Of a stretch of 18,667 nucleotides of DNA, positions 13,673 through 18,667 are shown piece by piece. Below the pieces are notes generated by a model that was given only the letters and a program-made list of their open reading frames with translations, had not been told where the DNA came from and did no database searches. Both the position numbers and the translations under genes were made by a program. Source of the stretch: Candidatus Omnitrophota bacterium. Lineage in GTDB: Bacteria; Omnitrophota; Gorgyraeia; 1-14-0-20-64-10. How positions within the stretch are numbered: position 1 is the first letter of the stretch; every line of letters starts with the position of its first letter. The DNA lies in assembly GCA_023248095.1 (NCBI GenBank), contig JAHFFF010000010.1, positions 1-18,667 on the forward strand, written 5' to 3'.

Positions 13673-15099
13673 ATAAAAAACGTGTAATTGTCATCGGCGG
13701 AGGGATCTCCGGGCTGACGGCGGCGCACCGGCTGTGGGAGTTGGACCGGGAGCGCCGCCTGGGCCTGCAGATTACCCTGCTGGAGGCGCGGGATCGTCTC
13801 GGCGGCCTGATTGAAACCCAACTGCGCGACGGATTCCTCCTGGAAAATGGGCCGGACGCCTTTCTCGCGGAGAGGCCGTGGGCGCTTTCCCTCTGTCGCC
13901 GGATCGGATTGGAGGATGAGCTCATCCAGCCGCAGGCCGAGCGGAGGCGCAGCCTCATCCTGCATCACGGGAAGCTCATCCCGATGCCGCAGGGGTTCTA
14001 CATGATTGCTCCGACTCACCCCAAGGCCCTCTCCGACTGCTCTCTGCTCAGTTTCTTGGGGAAACTGCGCGTCCGCTTCGAGCGGTTCATCCCGCCCCGC
14101 GCCTCCGACGCAGATGAAAGCGTTGCTTCATTCGTTCGGCGGCGGTTCGGCAGGGAGGTATTGGATCGGATCGCCCAGCCGATGATCGGCGGCATTTACA
14201 CGGCCGATTTGGAGAAACTCAGCGTTACGGCGGCGCTGCCCCGTTTTCACGAGATGGAGCGGAAGCACGGCAGCGTCCTTCGCGCCTTGAGCAACGGAAG
14301 CGCCGGGGAAGTGGTCGCCGATGCGGAGAAGGCCAGCGGCCCTCGATACGGATTGTTCCTGGCGCCGCGCGCCGGCATGAGCCGGTTGGTGGAGGTGCTG
14401 GCCCGTAAGATGCTGGAGGTGGAGCTGAAGACCAACTCTCCGGTGGAGGGAATCGAGCGCAAAGGGAAGGGGTGGATGGTTTGCCTTCGGCAGGGGCATA
14501 CTCTGCAGGCCGATGCCGTCTGCGTGGCGCTGCCTGCGCCTCAGGCTTCCGCGCTGCTCAAAAGGGTGGCCCCGGCGTCGGCTGAGGAATTGGCCGGGAT
14601 TCCCTACGAATCGGTGGCGACCGTCAACATGGCGTTTCGCAGGGAGGATCTGCCGATTCTGCCGGAAGGGTTCGGATTCGTGGCCCATCCGGGGCAGGCG
14701 GGCGGTGTCGTCGGCTGCACCTTCTCGAGCGTCAAGTTTACGCGTCGCGCCCCCGAGGATTCCGTGCTTTTGCGGGCCTTTGTCGGGGGGGCCATGGCGC
14801 CGGGAGCAGCCGATCAGGACAACGAGAAGCTGCAATCGAACGTGCGGGAGCTTCTGAAGAAGACGCTGGAGATTCGCGCGGTGCCGCGCCTCGTGGTGAT
14901 CCGGCGGCATCCCGGCAGCATGCCGCAGTACCACGTCGGTCACCTGGAACGGGTCCAGCGGATCGAGCGGGAGACGGCGAAGTTCCCGGGCCTGACCCTC
15001 ACCGGGAACGCCTATCACGGCGTCGGCATACCCGACTGCATCCATCAAGCGGAATCGGCCGCCGAACGGATCTGTCAGGGGTCAGAGCGGCTTATTTAA
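13669..15099 (+). CDS. hemY: protoporphyrinogen oxidase, FAD-dependent HemY/PPOX type
   Basis: The 476-aa flavoprotein oxidises protoporphyrinogen IX to protoporphyrin IX (or coproporphyrinogen III in the alternative pathway) with oxygen. N-terminal FAD-binding motif IVIGGGISGLTAAHRL (7-22), then EARDRLGGLIET and GFLLENGPDAFLA. Mid-protein PMIGGIYTADLEKLSV and the C-terminal HPGSMPQYHVGHLERV and GNAYHGVGIPDCI are hallmark HemY segments. Length is usual. The presence of hemH downstream and hemE upstream supports a heme role. The ATG overlaps the hemDE stop by 4 nt; an upstream in-frame extension is a shadow of hemDE. It is the last gene before an A+T-rich promoter region. Confidence 0.94.
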   Translation: MNKKRVIVIGGGISGLTAAHRLWELDRERRLGLQITLLEARDRLGGLIETQLRDGFLLENGPDAFLAERPWALSLCRRIGLEDELIQPQAERRRSLILHHGKLIPMPQGFYMIAPTHPKALSDCSLLSFLGKLRVRFERFIPPRASDADESVASFVRRRFGREVLDRIAQPMIGGIYTADLEKLSVTAALPRFHEMERKHGSVLRALSNGSAGEVVADAEKASGPRYGLFLAPRAGMSRLVEVLARKMLEVELKTNSPVEGIERKGKGWMVCLRQGHTLQADAVCVALPAPQASALLKRVAPASAEELAGIPYESVATVNMAFRREDLPILPEGFGFVAHPGQAGGVVGCTFSSVKFTRRAPEDSVLLRAFVGGAMAPGAADQDNEKLQSNVRELLKKTLEIRAVPRLVVIRRHPGSMPQYHVGHLERVQRIERETAKFPGLTLTGNAYHGVGIPDCIHQAESAAERICQGSERLI

Positions 15100-15100
15100 G

Positions 15101-15143
15101 TTATGTATTGAAATTTACTTATAAATAAATTATACTACATAAT
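15101..15143 (+). promoter_or_regulatory. candidate operator of the AbiE-type operon
   Basis: Two inverted repeats flank or overlap the promoter: TTATGTA (15101-15107) with TACATAA (15136-15142), and ATTAT-N5-ATAAT (15129-15143) covering the -10 box and start point. AbiEi antitoxins are known to repress their own promoters through inverted repeats, so this is a plausible autoregulatory site. The A+T-rich base composition means that some short repeats are expected by chance. Confidence 0.35.
15108..15136 (+). promoter_or_regulatory. consensus-like sigma-70 promoter of the toxin-antitoxin operon, predicted leaderless
   Basis: TTGAAA (15108-15113), 17-bp spacer, TATACT (15131-15136), then exactly 7 nt to the ATG at 15144. 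This is the best promoter in the window and supports the leaderless reading most strongly. Confidence 0.72.
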
Positions 15144-15932
15144 ATGAATGGCAGGGTTTACACCCCCCTCCAGATGCGGGAGGTGTTTCACCTGGAGTTT
15201 CTTCGGTGGTTCAGCAGGAAGCTGGAAGGGGATTGCTATTGTCTTAAGGGGGGCATCAACTTAAGGTTTTTCTTTCGAAGCATTCGTTATTCGGAAGATA
15301 TGGACTTGGACATCCGAAGGGTGAGAGTCGAGAGGATCAAGAGGGTCGTCATGGAAATCCTCTCGGCCCGCGGGTTCTCCAACAGCCTCAACTCATTTGG
15401 GATCGAAAGAATCGTTCCCCCAGACATCCTCAAGGCCAAGCAGACCGAGACCACTCAGCGGTTTAAGATTCACCTTTTGACATCGGCAGGAGAGGACCTA
15501 TTCACGAAAATAGAGTTCTCAAGACGAGGCCTAAAGGGATCTGCAGTCGTTGAGTCGGTACCGGCGCTGATCCTGCGTTCCTATAAAATGGCGCCTTTGC
15601 TTGTGCCGCATTACGATGTGGCCTTGGCTGTTTCGCAGAAAATCCAGGCCCTGGCGCAAAGGTCTGTTTTACAGGCCCGTGATATATTTGACCTGTTTGT
15701 CCTGAGTTCCCAATACGACGGATTGCAACGAGAACCCCTGCAAGTCGGCAAGGCTATCCTCAAAACAGCTTATGATCATATTTTTCTGGTGGAGTTTCCT
15801 CAATTCCGGGACACAGTGGTTGCCTATCTTGGGGCTGAGGAGCAGGAGGCATATCGTTCGCCGGCAGTATGGGATGAAATCAAACTCAAGGTGGCACGTT
15901 TCTTAGAAGAATTCAAGAATGAGAAGGCATAA
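15144..15932 (+). CDS. AbiEii/AbiGii-type nucleotidyltransferase toxin (type IV toxin-antitoxin)
   Basis: The 262-aa protein matches the AbiEii/MenT nucleotidyltransferase family. Motif I is LKGGINLRFF (34-43) followed by YSEDMDLDI (49-57), giving the GG...S-x-D-x-D metal site with Asp52 and Asp54. A later strand, FTKIEFSRR (120-128), carries a further acidic position. Lys166 lies in SQKIQALAQRSVLQARDIFDLFVL, the conserved C-terminal motif with R179-D180 and D183. These toxins block growth by nucleotidyl transfer, in known cases to tRNA 3' ends. The catalytic residues look intact. Base composition is visibly more A+T-rich than the neighbouring heme genes, which suggests acquisition by transfer. 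It lies first in the operon, overlapping the antitoxin by 14 nt. Confidence 0.87.
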   Translation: MNGRVYTPLQMREVFHLEFLRWFSRKLEGDCYCLKGGINLRFFFRSIRYSEDMDLDIRRVRVERIKRVVMEILSARGFSNSLNSFGIERIVPPDILKAKQTETTQRFKIHLLTSAGEDLFTKIEFSRRGLKGSAVVESVPALILRSYKMAPLLVPHYDVALAVSQKIQALAQRSVLQARDIFDLFVLSSQYDGLQREPLQVGKAILKTAYDHIFLVEFPQFRDTVVAYLGAEEQEAYRSPAVWDEIKLKVARFLEEFKNEKA

Positions 15933-16557
15933 CTCGGGCAATATTCTGGTTTTTATCAAGAGACTGGGGCGAGCTGTTTTTACGACCCATGAACTGGTGG
16001 CGAGTTCCGGAAAATCGGCATCCACCGTCGTTCAAAGTCTGAATCGGCTGGCGCAGCAGGGCTTGCTCATGAGGGTCTACCGTGGCGTATGGGCGGAGGC
16101 TGGGCCCAAGGCGCTTTCTCCGTTTGAGATCATTCCTTGCTTATTCCCGCGCCACCGTGCCTACGTTTCATTTATTACCGCACTTCACCTGCACGGGATT
16201 GTGGAGCAAATCCCTCAGGTGATTACCTTGGCTTCGCCCTCCCATACGAGAACCCTGCGCACCAGGGCGGGCACCTTCTCAGTTCATCAGATTGCCCCGC
16301 AGTTCTTCGATGGTTTTGACTGGTACAAGGGGGATGGGAGCTTTCTGATTGCCGAGCCAGAAAAGGCCCTCGTCGATAGTCTGTACCTGTCGAGCCGGAA
16401 GAAAAAACAATTCGGACATTTCCCGGAATTACATTTTCCGCCGGCGTTCAGCTTTAAAAAGGCAGTGGGATGGACGGGGCGCATCCCGGAGAAAAATATA
16501 CGTCTGTATGTCCTTCGAAAACTGGAAGCACTTAAGAAGAAGACAAGGAATGATTGA
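15919..16557 (+). CDS. AbiEi-type antitoxin (winged-helix plus C-terminal domain)
   Basis: The 212-aa protein fits the AbiEi antitoxin / type IV TA transcriptional repressor family. The N-terminus (about 18-58) is a winged helix: VFTTHELVASSGKSASTVVQSLNRLAQQGLL then MRVYRGVW. The body has the usual segment AYVSFITALHLHGIVEQIPQ (81-100) and the signature AEPEKALVDSLYL (145-157). The C-terminal basic end continues to residue 212. AbiEi normally represses its promoter and neutralises the toxin without stable binding. ATG at 15919 lies inside the toxin gene's end (14-nt overlap); its own end overlaps the hemH start by 8 nt. Usual order is antitoxin then toxin; here it is reversed. Confidence 0.83.
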   Translation: MRRHNSGNILVFIKRLGRAVFTTHELVASSGKSASTVVQSLNRLAQQGLLMRVYRGVWAEAGPKALSPFEIIPCLFPRHRAYVSFITALHLHGIVEQIPQVITLASPSHTRTLRTRAGTFSVHQIAPQFFDGFDWYKGDGSFLIAEPEKALVDSLYLSSRKKKQFGHFPELHFPPAFSFKKAVGWTGRIPEKNIRLYVLRKLEALKKKTRND

Positions 16558-16888
16558 TCACAGCCTGCTGATTGGGTTTGGTGGGCCGACCAAACCCGAG
16601 GAGGTTTGGCCGTTCATAGAGCGGTTGACTCGAGGGATGCGGATTCCGGAGCCCCGCTTGAAAGAAGTAGCTCGTCATTACGAGGTGACGGGCGGTTTCT
16701 CTCCGTATAATCAGCATGCGCAGCGGCTCTGCCAGAAGGTGACGGAGGCTCTGTATGCAGGCGGGGTGACCCTTCCGGTCTTCCTGGGGATGAGGAACTG
16801 GCAGCCGTTCCTCCCTGACGTCATTCGCCAGATCAAGGATCGAGGATTGCGGCACGGCCTGGGGATCGTGCTGGCCCCGCATCGATAG
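16550..16888 (+). CDS. N-terminal ferrochelatase fragment ending at the amber codon
   Basis: If TAG stops translation, this 112-aa product is the first half of the first ferrochelatase Rossmann-like domain. It lacks the metal-site His and Glu and could not work alone. ATG at 16550 lies inside the antitoxin end, so it depends on transcription through the toxin-antitoxin pair or from further upstream. Confidence 0.5.
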   Translation: MIDHSLLIGFGGPTKPEEVWPFIERLTRGMRIPEPRLKEVARHYEVTGGFSPYNQHAQRLCQKVTEALYAGGVTLPVFLGMRNWQPFLPDVIRQIKDRGLRHGLGIVLAPHR

Positions 16889-16897
16889 GAGGTGAGC
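16886..16897 (+). other. amber codon fused to a Shine-Dalgarno-like sequence in hemH
   Basis: TAGGAGGTGA contains the amber codon followed at once by GGAGGTGA, a near-perfect anti-SD complement. The only nearby start in frame is the GTG inside this very sequence (16892); there is no ATG, GTG or TTG at usable distance downstream in the same frame. The high SD score may be chance. Confidence 0.6.
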
Positions 16898-17485
16898 TTC
16901 GGGCGGTACGTCGCCAGCGTCGAGCAAGCGAAGCAAGAACTTTCGGCCCCCGAGATCCAGGTTGAATACCTGAAGCCGTGGTACGATCATCCGCTGTTCA
17001 TCGAGGCGCAGGCGGATCGGGTCCGGGAGATCTGGAAGGAGGCATCTGCCGGGAGGGGTGGGGCAGTGCAGTTGCTCTTCACCGCTCACTCCATTCCGGT
17101 GGAGGTTGCGAAGAATTCTTCCTATGAGGAGGAGATTCATCTTTCTAGCTGGCGGGTCGCAGAGACGCTGGGCGTGAAGGATTGGAGCGTCGCCTATCAA
17201 TCCCGCAGCGGCAGCCCCGGGCAGCCGTGGCTGGAGCCGGATCTGTTGACGGTCATTCCGCAATTGAAAAGAGAAGGGAAGGATTGCCTGGTCGTGGTGC
17301 CTATCGGATTTCTGTTTGATCACACGGAAGTGTTGTATGATCTGGACATGCAAGCTCAGGAGGCGGCCCACAGGGAAGGCCTAAGATTCTTCCGTGCCTC
17401 CACGGTCATGGACCACCCGAAGTTCGTTCAGATGTTCGCGGAGTTGATCAAAGAACAGGTGTGCGTTCACGGAGCGAGAAGATGA
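16892..17485 (+). CDS. C-terminal ferrochelatase part, possible re-initiation from GTG
   Basis: This 197-aa open frame starts with GTG one codon after the amber stop (TAG-GAG-GTG) and contains both known catalytic residues of ferrochelatase. Re-initiation here could give a two-piece enzyme, but no usable ribosome site lies at the proper distance before GTG. Confidence 0.4.
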   Translation: MSFGRYVASVEQAKQELSAPEIQVEYLKPWYDHPLFIEAQADRVREIWKEASAGRGGAVQLLFTAHSIPVEVAKNSSYEEEIHLSSWRVAETLGVKDWSVAYQSRSGSPGQPWLEPDLLTVIPQLKREGKDCLVVVPIGFLFDHTEVLYDLDMQAQEAAHREGLRFFRASTVMDHPKFVQMFAELIKEQVCVHGARR

Positions 17486-18390
17486 CGATGACCTCTGAAA
17501 CGATTTTGGAAACCAGCCTCGCGGGTTTGAAGCTGTTCAAGAAGGGAAAGGTGCGGGACGTCTACGATCTGGGCCAGCGTCTGCTGATCGTGGCGACCGA
17601 CCGGATCTCCGCCTTCGACGTGGTGATCCCGACGGGGATTCCGTCCAAGGGGGCGGTGCTGACGCAGCTTTCGGCCTTCTGGTTCGGGAAGATCAAGGGG
17701 ATCACCCCCTCCCACTTCATCTCGGCGGAGATCGAGGAGATCATCTTGCAGCATCCGGAGCTTAAGGCCCACCGCTCGGTGCTGGCCGGCCGCTCGATGC
17801 TGGTCCGCAAGGGGAAGGTGGTTCCGATCGAGTGCGTTGTACGGGGCTATCTTTCCGGGTCCGGCTGGAAGGAGTACCAGAAGAGCCAGTCGGTCTGTGG
17901 GGTGAAGCTTCCGGTGGGCCTCAAAGAGTCGGATCAGCTTCAGCAGCCCATCTTCACGCCGGCCACGAAGGAGGAGAGCGGGCACGACATCAACATCAGC
18001 CAGGAGGAGATGGCCCGGCGGGTCGGTGCCGAGCTGACGAAGAAGCTTGAGACCGTCAGCCTGGAGATCTACACCACGGCGCGGGACTACGCTCGGACGA
18101 AGGGGATCCTGATAGCCGACACGAAGTTTGAATTCGGTTTGGCCGACGGCGATGCGCCGATGCTGATCGATGAACTGCTGACGCCGGATTCCTCCCGGTT
18201 CTGGCCGGCGGATCAATACAAGCCGGGCGGCCCGCAACCGAGCTTCGACAAGCAGTTCGTGCGCGACTACCTGGAGTCGATCCGTTGGGACAAGACCCCG
18301 CCGGCGCCCCCCCTGCCGGAGGAGATCGTGCGCAAGACGAGCGAAAAATATCTTCAGGCGCTGAAACAGTTGACGGGAAAAACCCTATAG
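17482..18390 (+). CDS. purC: phosphoribosylaminoimidazole-succinocarboxamide synthase PurC
   Basis: The 302-aa cytosolic enzyme joins CAIR and aspartate with ATP to give SAICAR in purine synthesis. Recognisable motifs: GKVRDVYDLG (22-31), ATDRISAFDVVIP (38-50), then VVPIECVVRGYLSGSGWKEY, KEESGHDINIS and ADTKFEFG, all classic PurC blocks. The length (~300) matches the longer bacterial/yeast-type form rather than the ~240-aa E. coli form. The ATG overlaps the hemH stop (ATGA), with GGAG 7 nt upstream. An in-frame GTG 21 nt earlier lies in hemH and was not chosen. It is followed by purE after 16 nt. Confidence 0.96.
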   Translation: MTMTSETILETSLAGLKLFKKGKVRDVYDLGQRLLIVATDRISAFDVVIPTGIPSKGAVLTQLSAFWFGKIKGITPSHFISAEIEEIILQHPELKAHRSVLAGRSMLVRKGKVVPIECVVRGYLSGSGWKEYQKSQSVCGVKLPVGLKESDQLQQPIFTPATKEESGHDINISQEEMARRVGAELTKKLETVSLEIYTTARDYARTKGILIADTKFEFGLADGDAPMLIDELLTPDSSRFWPADQYKPGGPQPSFDKQFVRDYLESIRWDKTPPAPPLPEEIVRKTSEKYLQALKQLTGKTL

Positions 18391-18406
18391 GATAGGAGAC
18401 CACGAA

Positions 18407-18667
18407 ATGGCCGGATATACCAAGGGGCAAGTACGCGTGGGGATTCTAATGGGAAGTCAGTCGGATTTGCCGAAGATGGAAAAGGCGGCGGAGGTGCTCA
18501 AGGAATTCGGCGTCCCGCATGAAGTCAAGGTCCTCTCCGCGCATCGCCTCCCGGACCGGGTGGCGGAGTACGCCGAGCAGGCGGAGGGCCGCGGCCTGGA
18601 GGTGCTCATCGCCGGCGCGGGGATGGCCAATCACCTGGCCGGGGCCCTGGCGGCCAACTGCACCCTG
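18407..18667 (+). CDS. purE: N5-CAIR mutase PurE, 3'-truncated by window edge
   Basis: The first 87 codons of PurE are present and the frame is open to the last base. PurE moves the carboxyl group of N5-CAIR to give CAIR, the substrate of PurC. Visible are VGILMGSQSDLPKM (11-24, phosphate-binding GSxSD loop), VLSAHRLPDRV (49-59) with the conserved SAHR, and IAGAGMANHLAGALAAN (69-85). The last loop reads GMANHLAG where E. coli-type class I enzymes have GGAAHLPG. AGGAGA lies 7 nt before the ATG. Confidence 0.94.
   Translation, partial: MAGYTKGQVRVGILMGSQSDLPKMEKAAEVLKEFGVPHEVKVLSAHRLPDRVAEYAEQAEGRGLEVLIAGAGMANHLAGALAANCTL

Larger units (their letters stand above)
16550..17485 (+). pseudogene. 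hemH: ferrochelatase HemH, interrupted by one in-frame TAG
   Basis: The reading frame encodes a complete ~311-residue ferrochelatase, the enzyme that inserts ferrous iron into the porphyrin, except that codon 113 is TAG (16886-16888). Before it are IGFGGPTKPEEVWPF (8-22), GGFSPYN (48-54), MRNWQPFLPD (81-90) and IVLAPHR (106-112). After it the same frame continues EVSFGRYVASVEQA and holds the catalytic His180 (LFTAHSIP) and Glu260 (FDHTEVLYDLD). Relatives have HRSEAS at the break, so the TAG replaces a Ser codon, one base from TCG. TAG is an ordinary stop elsewhere here (for example 6181, 7361, 9902, 18388), which argues against reassignment. Options are pseudogene, readthrough, re-initiation at GTG 16892, or a base-calling error. 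Confidence 0.85.

Noticed and set aside
16886..16888. TAG as a reassigned sense codon (such as pyrrolysine)
   Set aside because: TAG ends several intact genes in this window and the affected position is a Ser in relatives, so global reassignment or pyrrolysine use is not supported.
1..18667. CRISPR arrays, tRNA or rRNA genes, transposase genes, phage genes
   Set aside because: No regularly spaced repeats, no cloverleaf or rRNA-like segments, and no recombinase or phage motifs were found on either strand by eye.

Overview
The window reads as chromosome of a GC-rich, Gram-negative, probably heme-making bacterium. Gram-negative is suggested by a PagL-like outer-membrane beta-barrel and a lipoprotein with a lipobox. 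Heme synthesis is shown by a HemD-HemE fusion, an FAD-type protoporphyrinogen oxidase and ferrochelatase. Phylum cannot be fixed from the sequence alone; a deep-branching or uncultured lineage is plausible, but that is inference.

Layout. 2-1888: C-terminal part of a large helical-repeat protein of unknown function. 1907-3273: ThrH-type HAD phosphatase overlapping a DEDDh exonuclease with an ExoX-like C-terminal domain. 3286-4607, minus strand: an RlmB-like rRNA 2'-O-methyltransferase followed by an HD-domain protein whose HD motif reads ND. 4642-6464, plus strand: PagL-like barrel, tRNA-dihydrouridine synthase and a small PQ-loop/SemiSWEET-like membrane protein. 6475-6867: a cold-shock gene behind its own promoter and a leader containing an intrinsic terminator. 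6947-7363: stand-alone GGQ release-factor-like protein. 7373-7532 and 11536-11701: two copies, in opposite orientation, of a ~160-bp intergenic element with inverted-repeat ends. Between them lie a methyltransferase and a tightly packed lipoprotein, MscS channel, NAD-kinase-like and alpha/beta-hydrolase cluster. 11744-17485: heme block hemDE, hemY, then a type IV toxin-antitoxin pair (AbiEii/AbiEi, toxin first), then hemH, which carries an in-frame TAG. 17482-18667: purC and the start of purE.

How the parts fit. hemDE and hemY overlap by 4 nt and would take hydroxymethylbilane to protoporphyrin apart from the coproporphyrinogen oxidase step, which is not in the window. hemH would insert iron, but it is now separated from hemY by the toxin-antitoxin pair, overlaps the antitoxin end, and is interrupted at codon 113. 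purC and purE are consecutive purine-pathway genes coupled to the end of hemH.

Most notable: (1) four genes have a sigma-70-like -10 box ending exactly 7 nt before the start codon, which predicts leaderless mRNAs, while other genes in the window have clear Shine-Dalgarno sites; (2) the cold-shock leader looks like a terminator/antiterminator switch; (3) the in-frame amber in hemH is directly followed by a consensus Shine-Dalgarno sequence; (4) there is an inverted pair of MITE/REP-like elements; (5) a reversed-order AbiE pair sits inside the heme locus. No tRNA, rRNA, CRISPR array, transposase gene or origin was seen, and no gene-free stretch exceeds 300 bases.
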